Positions 1-8,140 of a DNA stretch of 28,778 bases are shown piece by piece. Each line of letters starts with the position of its first letter. Position 1 is the stretch's first letter. The notes under the pieces are model-generated. The model made no database searches. It saw nothing but the letters and a program-made list of their open reading frames with translations, and was not told the origin of the DNA. The position numbers and the translations under genes were made by a program. The stretch is taken from the NCBI GenBank assembly GCA_038230275.1, contig JBBRNO010000082.1, forward strand, positions 1 to 28,778. Reading direction: 5' to 3'. The DNA is from JANXXV01 sp038230275 (GTDB lineage: Bacteria; Acidobacteriota; Terriglobia; Bryobacterales; Bryobacteraceae).

Positions 1-1
1 C

Positions 2-886
2 AAAGCCAAATACAAAGGGAACGAGATCTTCCGCATCCAGATCGGCGGCACCGAAGAGGGCTACGTATCCAGCGGCGTCGAGATGAAATTCGGCCGCTTT
101 TTCACCGACGTCGAGAACCGCCACCACATGCCCGTCACCGTGGTTGGCGAGAGCATTCAAACGCAGTTGTTCCCCAATCTGGACCCCATCGGCAAGTGGA
201 TCGACGTCAATGGCCAGCAAGTGCAAATTGTCGGCGTCATGAAGAAACCCGCCGCCTCCCTGCCCGGCGACGACGACAACCGTGTCCTGCTCCCCTACTT
301 CTCCATGCGCAAAATGTTCCCCAGCGCCAACGAACACATGCTGGTCATCTCCGCCAAACCCGGGCAACTCGCCAAGGCCATTGACGAAGTGCGCATGGTG
401 CTGCGCCAGGAACGGAAAGTGAAGTACAGCGACCCCGATAACTTTTGGATCTCCACCGCCGAACAAATGATCGAAGAGTTTCACAACGTGACGGCAATGG
501 TGGCGCTGGTCATGATCGTGCTCAGCTCCATCGGCCTGCTGGTTGGCGGCATCGGCGTAATGAACATCATGCTGGTCTCGGTAACCGAGCGAACGCATGA
601 AATCGGCATCCGCAAAGCCCTCGGCGCGCGCCGCTTCGACATCACGCTGCAATTCCTCACCGAAGCCGCCACGCTCACGCTACTCGGCGGTCTCTGCGGC
701 ATGGTGTTCGGATGGATCATCTCCATCGTCGCCCGCCTCGTATTCCCCGCTCTGGTAACCGAAGTACCGCTCTGGGCGGCGATTGTCGGCGTCGCTGTTT
801 CCGTAGGCGTCGGTCTGTTCTTCGGCATCTGGCCCGCCAACAAAGCCGCCCGGCTCGACCCGGTGGTGGCGCTGCGCTATCAATAA
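2..886 (+). CDS. MacB-like ABC transporter permease, C-terminal part (5' end outside window)
   Basis: The reading frame is open from the first bases of the window, so this is the 3' part of a longer gene; an internal ATG at 83 is not the true start. The visible part contains the end of the periplasmic MacB_PCD domain (about the first 150 residues) and then the FtsX permease domain: a membrane segment near LVMIVLSSIGLLVGGIGVMN, the conserved cytoplasmic stretch TERTHEIGIRKALGARR, and two further membrane segments before the typical ending AARLDPVVALRYQ. Family members are inner-membrane permeases that work with a MacB/LolD-type ATPase in mechanotransmission or export of peptides, toxins, lipoproteins or drugs. 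The ATPase and any adaptor would lie upstream, outside the window. The substrate cannot be inferred. The call as a MacB-type permease is firm. Confidence 0.93.
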   Translation, partial: KAKYKGNEIFRIQIGGTEEGYVSSGVEMKFGRFFTDVENRHHMPVTVVGESIQTQLFPNLDPIGKWIDVNGQQVQIVGVMKKPAASLPGDDDNRVLLPYFSMRKMFPSANEHMLVISAKPGQLAKAIDEVRMVLRQERKVKYSDPDNFWISTAEQMIEEFHNVTAMVALVMIVLSSIGLLVGGIGVMNIMLVSVTERTHEIGIRKALGARRFDITLQFLTEAATLTLLGGLCGMVFGWIISIVARLVFPALVTEVPLWAAIVGVAVSVGVGLFFGIWPANKAARLDPVVALRYQ

Positions 887-922
887 ATCGGCACAAAATG
901 CCAACCTGGCCATCTAATAGCC

Positions 923-2077
923 ATGGAACGCCGAAACTTTCTCAAAGCCGCGGGCGCTAGCGGCATCGTCATCCTCGACTCGTGTGCATCGAAAACACCA
1001 GAACCAGGCTGGCAGCCATCCGCGCATGAGGCGGGCGACATTCGCCTTCGAGTACTTCAGTACGCAGTGCTGGCGCCGAACTCCCACAACGCACAGCCAT
1101 GGTTGGTGGAATTAGCACCAGACGGCACAATGAATCTCTACGTCGACCGCACTCGCCTCCTGCCCGCCAGTGATCCGCCCGCACGCCAAATCCACATCAG
1201 CCATGGATCTTTCCTAGAATTGCTGCGCATCTCCGCCTCCCAGTTCGGCTATCGCGCGGAAATCAAACTCTTCCCCGAAGGCCAGTATGCCAACAACGTA
1301 GTGGAGCCACGGCCCGTCGCGGCAATTGCCATTCAACCCGATCCAAGCGCCGCAAGGGATCCGCTCTTTGCCCTGATCCTGGAACGCCACACCAACAAAC
1401 GTTTGTTCGACATAAAGCGATCCCTGTCGCCTCGGCAGTTAGCGGAACTGCAAACCGCCCCGGGAACGGCTCACGCGCAATGGCGCATTGTCGACAGCGA
1501 TCCGCAGCGCTCAGCCGTCGCGGACATCTGCCGCCAGGCTATGGTAATTGAAATCGCCAGCCCGTTGCGCGACCTTGAAACAGCCGGCTGGTTCCGCTTC
1601 AGCGATCGGGAATTGCAAGCGAAACGCGACGGCTTCGGAGTCGCTCAAAACGGAGCCGAGGGAATAAAGAAATGGATCGCTGAAACGTTCGTCCTCAGCC
1701 GCCCAAAGGCCGCCGACCCCAACGGCGCTTTCGCCGAAAGCGCCGTCACACAAACGGCGGAACAGGCCTCCTCCGCCCCCGCGTTCGCTGCCCTCGTAAC
1801 CAAGACAAATACCCGCCTGGACCAGGTTCTCACCGGCCGCGCCTATGCCCGTGTCCAACTCACCGCCACCAGCCTCGGCTTGAAAATGCAGCCCTTCTCG
1901 CAGGTGCTTCAGGAATATCCGGAGATGGCTGAACTCCAGCTGCGGATGAAGCAGACCCTGAACGTCCCTCCAGACCAGACAGTGCAAATGCTCTTCCGTT
2001 TGGGACACGCAAAGCCTAATCCACATACTCCGAGGCGAGACGTGTCGTCTCTCATTGCGCCGAACCGGAAGATTTGA
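923..2077 (+). CDS. Tat-exported Acg-type nitroreductase-like (FMN-binding) protein
   Basis: A 384-residue protein. It starts with a twin-arginine signal (RRNFLK at residues 3-8) and a short hydrophobic stretch ending in LDSC at 18-21, which could be an imperfect lipobox, so it may be a periplasmic lipoprotein. Residues 53-60 read NSHNAQPW, the flavin-binding signature of the Acg (Rv2032/Rv3131-like) branch of the nitroreductase superfamily; a second half with TSLGLKMQPFSQVLQ near residues 315-330 fits the duplicated nitroreductase fold of that branch. These proteins often bind FMN, and some act by sequestering flavin rather than by reduction. No Shine-Dalgarno sequence is obvious before the ATG. 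It follows the upstream permease by 36 bases and may be cotranscribed. The physiological substrate is unknown. Confidence 0.85.
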   Translation: MERRNFLKAAGASGIVILDSCASKTPEPGWQPSAHEAGDIRLRVLQYAVLAPNSHNAQPWLVELAPDGTMNLYVDRTRLLPASDPPARQIHISHGSFLELLRISASQFGYRAEIKLFPEGQYANNVVEPRPVAAIAIQPDPSAARDPLFALILERHTNKRLFDIKRSLSPRQLAELQTAPGTAHAQWRIVDSDPQRSAVADICRQAMVIEIASPLRDLETAGWFRFSDRELQAKRDGFGVAQNGAEGIKKWIAETFVLSRPKAADPNGAFAESAVTQTAEQASSAPAFAALVTKTNTRLDQVLTGRAYARVQLTATSLGLKMQPFSQVLQEYPEMAELQLRMKQTLNVPPDQTVQMLFRLGHAKPNPHTPRRDVSSLIAPNRKI

Positions 2078-2323
2078 TTCGAGCCCGCGAGCGCGTGTTC
2101 TTTGCCCTCACCCCGCGATACACAGCCATCATGGCGAAGATGCCGCGAATGCGGCGTCGCGCAGGGGCCATCCTGCTCGACGATCTCCGTAGATGCATTA
2201 TGCACGCCCCCTATATCACTCCGGCCGGCGCGGGTCCGGATGCCTCATGATACTCAAAGCGTTTCCAGAAACATTCGCGGCAGTGCAAATCGACTGGATC
2301 AAAGTAGCAGCCGAAAGCCTCAC
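2078..2323. other. Intergenic stretch with no supported gene
   Basis: This stretch lies between the end of the nitroreductase-like gene and the end of the hicA relic, which converge here. The open frames on both strands lack family resemblance, plausible start contexts and sensible composition. I see no hairpin followed by a T-run and no repeat. Confidence 0.6.
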
Positions 2324-2468
2324 TCAGAGACGAGGAACTTGGAGGTCATCGCAAATCTTACGGGCCAGAAAATCATTCACGTCCCGATGCCGCGGAATCG
2401 CTACCTCCTTCCCGATGGAACTCACACCCTCGCTGTTCCAAATGACGGATAAGGTCGACGCGTTTCAA
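2324..2468 (-). pseudogene. hicA: hicA toxin relic with internal deletion/frameshift
   Basis: Reading the minus strand from a TTG at 2468 (overlapping the hicB stop) gives MKRVDLIRHLEQRGCEFHREGGS, the usual start of a HicA mRNA-interferase toxin of about 60 residues. The frame then runs through a few unrelated codons to a stop at 2373-2375. In the neighbouring frame the HicA C-terminus follows directly: IPRHRDVNDFLARK at about 2406-2365 and on to LQVPRL with a stop at 2324-2326. The span of 145 bases is not a multiple of three and encodes about 48 codons instead of about 60, so I infer a deletion of roughly 35-40 bases in the middle, removing the central strands that normally carry the catalytic His region. 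The toxin should be inactive. This gene lies outside the usual ORF size limits and was found by hand translation. Confidence 0.85.
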
Positions 2469-2683
2469 GCGGCAGGCGCAATCAGTGATTCCCGAATAAC
2501 TTCGGCACCTTCCAGCGACTGCTCTGACAGTTCACGATTTGCATCCAGAACCATCGTGACAGCTTCCTCTAGGTTCGCGCGCGCTTCTTCCAGGGTTTCC
2601 CCCTGCGTATTGGCGCCGGGCAGTTCTTCGACGAACGCAACGTAGCCTTCCGGCACCTTCATATACACAGCAGTCAATACCAT
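2465..2683 (-). CDS. hicB: HicB family antitoxin
   Basis: A 72-residue protein with the classic HicB N-terminal fold: VYMKVPEGYVAFVEELPGANTQGETLEEARANLEEA..., the partial RNase H-like domain that neutralises HicA. The start at 2683 is preferred over the ATG at 2692 because GGAG sits 10 bases before it, while the first ATG is only one base from that motif; the upstream extension of this frame lies in non-coding DNA and mgtC. The protein is short and has no evident C-terminal DNA-binding domain, so autorepression is uncertain. The toxin gene directly downstream is broken, so the antitoxin is either a remnant or now acts against another HicA in trans. Confidence 0.85.
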   Translation of the reverse strand: MVLTAVYMKVPEGYVAFVEELPGANTQGETLEEARANLEEAVTMVLDANRELSEQSLEGAEVIRESLIAPAA

Positions 2684-2753
2684 TTGCGCCATACTCCGTA
2701 ATCGTAGCAATGCACTGGCATGGATGCCTGCCGCCCATATGCTCCCATTGACG

Positions 2754-3434
2754 TCAAGTAAGCACTTTCCACTCCACCGAATTAACCCCCTCAAACCCGT
2801 CAGCCCGCTGCACCAACTCCTCCAACCGGGCCCCGCCCTTCCCCGCCGGCGCAAACTCCGCCTGAATCGCCAGTATCTCCGTCCCCGTCACTTCCGTCTT
2901 CATCGACCGCAGCTGCAAGTTGGCGCTCGCAGCCAGTTCCAGTAAGCCGGCCCGCACCGCCGGCTCGCTCTCCATCCGGCACACCATCCGCACCTGGTAT
3001 CCGGTAACCTGCCCCAGCCCGGAAAGCCCCTCTTCGCCCAGCCGCACGGAAATCGGCCGCAGCCCCACGTTGATCGCCAGCACCGCTACCGTGCCCACCG
3101 CCGCCTGCATCAGCAGTCCAACGCCCGCCAATGTACCCACCGCCGCCGCGCACCACAAAGTAGCTGCCGTATTCAACCCGCGCACGTGAAAGCCATCCCG
3201 CAGTATCACTCCGCCGCCCAGAAATCCAATGCCGGTAATGATCTGCCCCGCCAGCCGTGCACTTCCATCACCTGTGAGCGAAGCCGCCACCACCATGAAC
3301 AGCGCCGACCCGGTAGCCACCAGCGCGTTCGTCTTCAAGCCCGCCATATGATGGCTGACCTGCCGCTCCACCCCAATCGCCGATCCAAGCGCAAGAGCAA
3401 TCAACAACCGAGTGATGAACTCTGTGGCTTCCAC
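2754..3434 (-). CDS. MgtC/SapB family membrane protein
   Basis: A 226-residue protein starting at a GTG; no better ATG exists in frame. The N-terminal 120 residues form the MgtC domain with about four membrane segments and the family hallmarks: IGVERQ near 21-26, AGLKTNALVATGSALF near 31-46, and GQIITGIGFLGGGVILR with the HVRGLNTAATLW sequence following. The rest is a soluble C-terminal domain with an ACT-like pattern. MgtC proteins affect magnesium-limited growth and survival in hosts, partly by acting on the F-type ATPase or on potassium and phosphate balance; they are not magnesium transporters in the strict sense. It is transcribed divergently from brnT, and hicB lies downstream on the same strand. 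Confidence 0.9.
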   Translation of the reverse strand: MEATEFITRLLIALALGSAIGVERQVSHHMAGLKTNALVATGSALFMVVAASLTGDGSARLAGQIITGIGFLGGGVILRDGFHVRGLNTAATLWCAAAVGTLAGVGLLMQAAVGTVAVLAINVGLRPISVRLGEEGLSGLGQVTGYQVRMVCRMESEPAVRAGLLELAASANLQLRSMKTEVTGTEILAIQAEFAPAGKGGARLEELVQRADGFEGVNSVEWKVLT

Positions 3435-3487
3435 CAGCTCATCATATCGAAGGATGCCGGCACTTACGGGTCGCTCCCCAGGGATGG

Positions 3488-3500
3488 TATAACTGTTATA
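3488..3500. promoter_or_regulatory. Palindrome upstream of brnT, probable autoregulatory operator/promoter
   Basis: TATAAC-T-GTTATA is a perfect inverted repeat with 6-base arms, ending five bases before the brnT ATG. TATAAC at 3488-3493 also resembles a -10 element, so binding here would block transcription. BrnA-type antitoxins are known to repress their own operon; that this is the operator is inference. There is no Shine-Dalgarno sequence before brnT, which fits a very short leader. Confidence 0.5.
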
Positions 3501-3505
3501 TTCCC

Positions 3506-3778
3506 ATGCGCTTAGTCTACGATCGGGAAAAAAGTTCCCGCGCTCAACGAAAACATGGCGTCAGCCTCGAAGAGGCGCAGCAAATATTCGATCAGGTGTA
3601 CGTGGTAGATCGCAGGCGCGACGAGCCGGAGCAGTTTCGGGCAATCGGGTGGTGCCGTGGCCGCCTCTGTTCCGTGATCTATGAACCCCGGCGCGATTCC
3701 CAGGGCGAATATTACCACTTGATTACGGCCTGGAACGCAACTACGGAGGAAGACCAAAGCCATGCCGAAACTGCCTAA
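3506..3778 (+). CDS. brnT: BrnT family toxin (RNase of a type II toxin-antitoxin system)
   Basis: A 90-residue protein matching the BrnT family in length and layout: the opening VYDREKSSRAQRKHGVSLEEAQQIFDQ corresponds to the family pattern of a basic helix with KHGVSFEEA, the middle has EQFRAIGWCRGRLCSVIYE, and the end LITAWNATTEED corresponds to the conserved ISARRAT-type ending. BrnT toxins are RelE-fold ribonucleases that stop translation. The gene overlaps the following antitoxin gene by 17 bases, the usual toxin-first order for this system. The variation LITAWNAT at the end (Trp-Asn where most have Arg) may matter for activity, but I cannot judge this from sequence alone. Confidence 0.88.
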   Translation: MRLVYDREKSSRAQRKHGVSLEEAQQIFDQVYVVDRRRDEPEQFRAIGWCRGRLCSVIYEPRRDSQGEYYHLITAWNATTEEDQSHAETA

Positions 3779-4037
3779 GACGAAACTTACCGCTGATGAG
3801 ATTGCTGTGAAGGCATCGCGCGGCGTGGATGTCTCCGCTCACTTCACCAACAAATTTACGGTAGTCAGACCGCTTCACCGCGTGAACGTGGATCTGACCC
3901 ATGGCCTTTTACGGGAACTCGATCAACGTGCCGCCCGGCTCAATATCAGCCGCCAAGCCGTCATCAAGACATTGCTCGCACAAGCGTTGAGCCAGAATCC
4001 ATCCACCCAACCAGCACCGAATAAGAAATCCCTCTAA
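3762..4037 (+). CDS. brnA: BrnA-like antitoxin (ribbon-helix-helix family)
   Basis: A 91-residue protein. The first 45 residues are a flexible toxin-binding region; residues around 44-75 (RVNVDLTHGLLRELDQRAARLNISRQAVIKTLLAQAL) match a CopG/ribbon-helix-helix DNA-binding domain, with a short beta strand followed by two helices. It overlaps brnT by 17 bases, so the two are translationally coupled. It should neutralise BrnT and, with it, repress the operon through the palindrome at 3488-3500. The RHH domain sits at the C-terminus, as expected for BrnA. Confidence 0.85.
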   Translation: MPKLPKTKLTADEIAVKASRGVDVSAHFTNKFTVVRPLHRVNVDLTHGLLRELDQRAARLNISRQAVIKTLLAQALSQNPSTQPAPNKKSL

Positions 4038-4046
4038 GCGACCACT

Positions 4047-4066
4047 CATACGAACTCATCCGTATG
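4047..4066. repeat. Short inverted repeat between brnA and the cytochrome gene
   Basis: CATACG and CGTATG form 6-base arms around an 8-base loop. No T-run follows, so it is a weak terminator candidate; it may equally be a protein-binding site upstream of the next gene. Confidence 0.3.
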
Positions 4067-4111
4067 TCCGCTAACGTTTAATTAAGATAAACTGAAGGTA
4101 GATTTGAGCCC

Positions 4112-6724
4112 ATGCGCCATCTCCCCATAGCCCTCCTCTTAACCCCGTTGCTCTACTCCGCCGACGACAAAGCCCAGGAATTCTTTGAGATGCGCGTCCG
4201 CCCGGTCCTCGCGAAAAACTGCTTCGCCTGCCATACCGCCTCGAAAATGGGAGGCCTCGAAATGCGCTCCCGCGAGTCCCTGCTCAAGGGCGGAAAATCC
4301 GGCCCGGCCCTCACCGCCGGCGATCCAGACCACAGCCTGCTGATCCAAGCCATCCGCCAACAAGGGGAGCTGAAAATGCCGCCGCAAGGCCGCCTCAAAG
4401 ACGAAGAGATCGAACAACTCACCTCCTGGGTGAAATCCGGCGCAATCTGGCCGGAAGCCCCCGCAGCCCCCGCCACCAAAGCCGGCGAGTACATCGTATC
4501 TCCCGAACAGCGCGCCTTCTGGTCGTTCCAACCGATTCGAAAACCTGCACTCCCCAAAGTCGATGCTAAAACTCCCATCGACCGCTTCATCCTGGCAAAG
4601 CTAAACGAAAAAGGCCTGTCCCCGGTGCAACCGGCCGATAAGCGCACCCTGATCCGCCGCGCCACCTACGACCTGACCGGGCTCCCTCCCACCCCCGAAG
4701 AAATCGACGCCTTCCTGGCCGACAAGTCCGCGAGCGCATTCGAAAAAGTAGTGGATCGCCTCCTGGCCAGCCCGCACTACGGCGAACGCTGGGGCCGTCA
4801 CTGGCTCGACGTAGCCCGCTACTCCGACAATACACTGGACCCCACCGGCGAGACCCCGCACCCCAACGCCTTCCGCTACCGCGATTGGGTCATCGACGCC
4901 TTCAATCGGGACATGCCATACGATGTCTTCGTCAAAGCCCAGATCGCCGGCGATCAACTTCCTGATCCGGCGAAAACAGCAGCCGGACTCGGCCTTTACG
5001 CCCTCAGCCCAGAGTTTCAAGATGACCGCGTCGACGTCACCACCCGCGGCTTCCTGGGCCTCACCGTTGCCTGCGCCCAGTGCCACAATCACAAGTTCGA
5101 TCCCATTCCGCAGACCGACTACTATTCCATCCTCGGCATGTTCAACAACACGAAGATGAATGAATATCCCCTCGCCGCTGAGGCCGTGGTCAAGGAATAC
5201 AAAGATAGAAAAAAGAAATCGGACGACCAGCAGAAAACGCTCGATGATTACGTCCGCGGCCAAGCCTTGCAACTGGCGCAAATCCATGCCACCCGCACCG
5301 CCGATTACCTGATCGCCGTTCGCAAGGATAACCTCGAAGACCGCGAAAAGAACGCCGCCGAAGCCGGACTAGATCTCGAAACGCTCAATAACTGGATTGC
5401 CTACCTGCGCAAGCCAACACGCGAGCATCCCTACCTGAAACCCTTCCAGGCCGCCCTAACCGCCAACAAGCCAGAATCGGAAGTCCGCAAGATCGCCGAA
5501 GAATTCCAAGCACTCGCGTTAACCGTATTCACTGAAAAGAAAGCAATCGAAGAGAAGAACCTGATCCGCCTGGGTGGTTCGAATGAGCGGGGCGATCTCA
5601 GCAGCGCCAACTTGCTCTCCCTCGAACGCGACAAGTATTTTCTCTGGCGCGACCTCTACGACAAACAAGGCATTCTCATCTACGGCGAAAACGGCATCGC
5701 CCGCTTCCTGCAAGGCGAATTCAAGACCTACCTGATCACCCTGCGCAAAGATCTCGAACGCTTTAAGAAGGAGATCCCGGAGCAATACCCGTACCTGCAA
5801 ATCATCAGCGACCTCGACGAACTCAAAAAGCAAAAGCTCTTCCTCCGCGGCGACCGCAATAACCTCGGCGAAGATACTCCGCCCCGCAACGTAACCATCC
5901 TCTCCAGCGGGCCGCCGAAGCCTTTCACCAAAGGATCGGGCCGCCTCGAATTCGCCGAGGCCGTAGTCAGCCCGCAAAATCCGCTAACCGCGCGCGTCAT
6001 GGTGAACCGCATCTGGCAGTCGCACTTCGGAACCGGCATCGTCCGCACCACCAGCAATTTCGGCCAACTGGGCGAACGCCCGGTCAATCCCGAACTGCTC
6101 GACTACCTGGCCGCCCGCTTCATCGAAAACAAGTGGTCCATGAAGGCAATGAATCGCGAGATCATGCTGACCGCAACCTACCAGCTCAGCACCGCCGATT
6201 CCCCGAAAGCCTTCACAGCCGATCCCGAAAATCGTCTCCTCTGGCGCGCCAACCGCCAGCGCCTGGATGTCGAGGAACTCCGTGACTCGCTCCTGTTCGT
6301 CTCCGGCAAACTCGATCAGAAAGCAGGCGGTCCCCCCGAACAACTCACGGTAGAGAACAAGCGCCGCACCGTCTACGGCTTCGTAAGCCGCAAAGATCTG
6401 GACCCGCTACTTGCGCTCTTCGATTTCCCGAATCCAAACGCAACCAGCGAACAGCGCATCGAAACCACAGTGCCGCTGCAAGGCCTGTTCTTCTTGAATA
6501 GTCCTCTGATCATCAAACAAACCGAAGCACTGGCCGAACGCATCGGCAGCACCGGCGATCAAGCCGCCAGCATCCAGAAAACCTACCGCCTGCTGTTCGG
6601 CCGCGCCGCAACGCAACAGGAAATCGCACTAGGAACAGAATTTCTGAAAAGCAACAAAGACCAACCCTGGCCCAAGTACCTGCAAGTACTGCTAAGCTCC
6701 AACGAATTCATCTTCATTGGTTAA
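4112..6724 (+). CDS. PSCyt1/DUF1549/DUF1553 protein (Planctomycete-type cytochrome c)
   Basis: An 870-residue exported protein with a signal peptide (MRHLPIALLLTPLLYSA). A PSCyt1 domain follows with a c-type heme motif CFACH at residues 37-41 and an Arg/Pro-rich distal region ending KMPPQGRLKDEEI, where the Met is a likely axial ligand. DUF1549 (PSCyt2) covers roughly residues 150-360, with YGERWGRHWLDVARY and a second CxxCH, CAQCHNHKFDPI, at 321-325. A charged linker leads into DUF1553 (PSD1) from about residue 610 to the end, with NPLTARVMVNRIWQSHFG. Such proteins occur in many copies in Planctomycetes and Solibacter-like acidobacteria, nearly always beside DUF1501 genes, and are suspected to act in extracellular polysaccharide or sulfated-compound metabolism; the reaction is unknown. 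The DUF1501 partner follows after 31 bases. Confidence 0.93.
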   Translation: MRHLPIALLLTPLLYSADDKAQEFFEMRVRPVLAKNCFACHTASKMGGLEMRSRESLLKGGKSGPALTAGDPDHSLLIQAIRQQGELKMPPQGRLKDEEIEQLTSWVKSGAIWPEAPAAPATKAGEYIVSPEQRAFWSFQPIRKPALPKVDAKTPIDRFILAKLNEKGLSPVQPADKRTLIRRATYDLTGLPPTPEEIDAFLADKSASAFEKVVDRLLASPHYGERWGRHWLDVARYSDNTLDPTGETPHPNAFRYRDWVIDAFNRDMPYDVFVKAQIAGDQLPDPAKTAAGLGLYALSPEFQDDRVDVTTRGFLGLTVACAQCHNHKFDPIPQTDYYSILGMFNNTKMNEYPLAAEAVVKEYKDRKKKSDDQQKTLDDYVRGQALQLAQIHATRTADYLIAVRKDNLEDREKNAAEAGLDLETLNNWIAYLRKPTREHPYLKPFQAALTANKPESEVRKIAEEFQALALTVFTEKKAIEEKNLIRLGGSNERGDLSSANLLSLERDKYFLWRDLYDKQGILIYGENGIARFLQGEFKTYLITLRKDLERFKKEIPEQYPYLQIISDLDELKKQKLFLRGDRNNLGEDTPPRNVTILSSGPPKPFTKGSGRLEFAEAVVSPQNPLTARVMVNRIWQSHFGTGIVRTTSNFGQLGERPVNPELLDYLAARFIENKWSMKAMNREIMLTATYQLSTADSPKAFTADPENRLLWRANRQRLDVEELRDSLLFVSGKLDQKAGGPPEQLTVENKRRTVYGFVSRKDLDPLLALFDFPNPNATSEQRIETTVPLQGLFFLNSPLIIKQTEALAERIGSTGDQAASIQKTYRLLFGRAATQQEIALGTEFLKSNKDQPWPKYLQVLLSSNEFIFIG

Positions 6725-6751
6725 AGACATCGGTTAAAGACATCGGTTAAA
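6719..6751 (+). repeat. Tandem 13-bp duplication at the stop codon of the cytochrome gene
   Basis: GGTTAAAGACATC occurs twice in tandem (6719-6731 and 6732-6744), followed by a partial third copy GGTTAAA (6745-6751). The first copy contains the TAA stop of the cytochrome gene. Without the duplication the downstream ATG would lie only about five bases after the stop, so the repeat has lengthened the junction by 26 bases. Confidence 0.9.
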
Positions 6752-6755
6752 CAAC

Positions 6756-8102
6756 ATGACAAGACGCGAACTTCTCCGCACCGTAGGCGCCGGCTTCGGC
6801 ACCGTAGGCTTGACGCACCTGCTTTCCCAATCCGCCGGCGCAGCCCCGCATTTCGCGCCCAAGGCAAAACACGTCATCTTTCTGTTCCTCAACGGCGGCC
6901 CGTCGCAGGTAGACACCTTTGACCCCAAGCCGATGCTAACCAAGTACCACGGCACACCCGCGCCTAGCGGAAACTTGAAGACCGAACGCAAGACCGGCAA
7001 CCTGCTCAAGTCCCCCTTCGAGTTCAAACGCTACAGCCAATGCGGCACCGAAATTAGTGAGATCTTCCCCAAGCTTGGCGCCTGTATGGATGACGTGTGC
7101 GTAATCCGTTCCATGCACACAGACCGCCCCAATCATGAACCATCTCTCTTCATGATGAACACAGGCACGCCGCTCTCCGGCCGCCCGTCTTTAGGCAGTT
7201 GGCTCACCTACGGCCTGGGCACCGAAAATCAAAATCTCCCCGGCTATTTCGTCCTCTGCCCCGGCTTCCCGGTAATCGGACCGCAACTCTGGAGCTCCGC
7301 CTTCCTCCCCGCCGTCCACCAAGGCACGCACCTGGCCAACTTCAGCAAGTCCGAACCGAACAGCCTCATCCCCTACATCAAGAACGAAAAGTACACCCAC
7401 GATGATCAACGCCACCAGCTGGATCTCCTGGGCAAGCTCAACGCCACCTCCGTAGCCGATCCGCAGCTCGAAGCCAGCATCCAGTCCATGGAGACGGCAT
7501 TCCGCATGCAAACCGAAGCTCCGGACATTCTGGACATCCGTAAAGAGAATCCCGAAGTCCGCGCCCGCTACGGCGAAGGCGATTTCGCATCCGGCTGCCT
7601 GATGGCCGCGCGGTTGGTTGAAAAAGGTGTCCGCATGGTGCAAATCTATTTCGGCAACGGCCAGCCCTGGGACAATCACGACGACATCATGATCCACCAG
7701 AAGCTGGCCAAGCAGGCCGACCAGCCCATAGCCGCGCTCCTGCAAGATCTAAAAGCCCGCGGACTGCTGAAAGAAACGCTGGTAATCATCAGCGGCGAAT
7801 TCGGCCGCACCCCGGTAGTGGAAGTAAGCGGCCTGGTCAACGTACAGAACGGCCGCGACCACAACAATCACGGCTTCAGCACGCTGCTAGCCGGCGCCGG
7901 AATCAAAGGCGGCATCACCTATGGCGCCACCGACGATTTTGGCTTCAAGGCCGTAGACAAGCTCGTTCACCCGCACGATCTGCAAGCCACCATTCTGCAA
8001 CTGTTCGGCCTGGACCACACGAAGCTGACCTACCGCTACAGCGGCCGCGACTTCCGCCTGACAGACGTAGAAGGACAGGTAATCAAGGACATCCTGACCT
8101 AG
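6756..8102 (+). CDS. DUF1501 family Tat-exported protein
   Basis: A 448-residue protein with a twin-arginine signal (TRRELLRTVG at residues 2-11, then a hydrophobic stretch ending about SAGAA). The mature part begins with the DUF1501 signature VIFLFLNGGPSQVDTFDPKP and continues with RSMHTDRPNHEPSLFMMNTG, GSWLTYGLG, VQIYFGNGQPWDNHDD and ISGEFGRTP, all typical of this alkaline-phosphatase/sulfatase-fold family. The last metal-binding style segment, GRDHNNHGFSTLLAGAGIKGG, is intact. It forms a two-gene unit with the cytochrome gene. The TAA-rich junction has no Shine-Dalgarno motif, so translation may depend on coupling. Enzymatic activity has not been established for the family; hydrolysis of sulfate or phosphate esters is inference from the fold. 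Confidence 0.93.
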   Translation: MTRRELLRTVGAGFGTVGLTHLLSQSAGAAPHFAPKAKHVIFLFLNGGPSQVDTFDPKPMLTKYHGTPAPSGNLKTERKTGNLLKSPFEFKRYSQCGTEISEIFPKLGACMDDVCVIRSMHTDRPNHEPSLFMMNTGTPLSGRPSLGSWLTYGLGTENQNLPGYFVLCPGFPVIGPQLWSSAFLPAVHQGTHLANFSKSEPNSLIPYIKNEKYTHDDQRHQLDLLGKLNATSVADPQLEASIQSMETAFRMQTEAPDILDIRKENPEVRARYGEGDFASGCLMAARLVEKGVRMVQIYFGNGQPWDNHDDIMIHQKLAKQADQPIAALLQDLKARGLLKETLVIISGEFGRTPVVEVSGLVNVQNGRDHNNHGFSTLLAGAGIKGGITYGATDDFGFKAVDKLVHPHDLQATILQLFGLDHTKLTYRYSGRDFRLTDVEGQVIKDILT

Positions 8103-8140
8103 CCATCCGATTCTGATATCGCACCCACGCCCAAGTCCCG

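Noticed and set aside
2102..2645. Plus-strand open frames in the hicBA region
   Set aside because: They are antisense to the HicB/HicA reading, which has clear family matches; the plus-strand products match nothing I recognise.
4139..6616. Long minus-strand open frames within the cytochrome gene
   Set aside because: They mirror the GC-rich codon pattern of the sense gene and have no recognisable domains.
6719..6751. The tandem repeat as a target-site duplication of a mobile element
   Set aside because: The copies are directly adjacent with nothing between them, so replication slippage is the simpler explanation.
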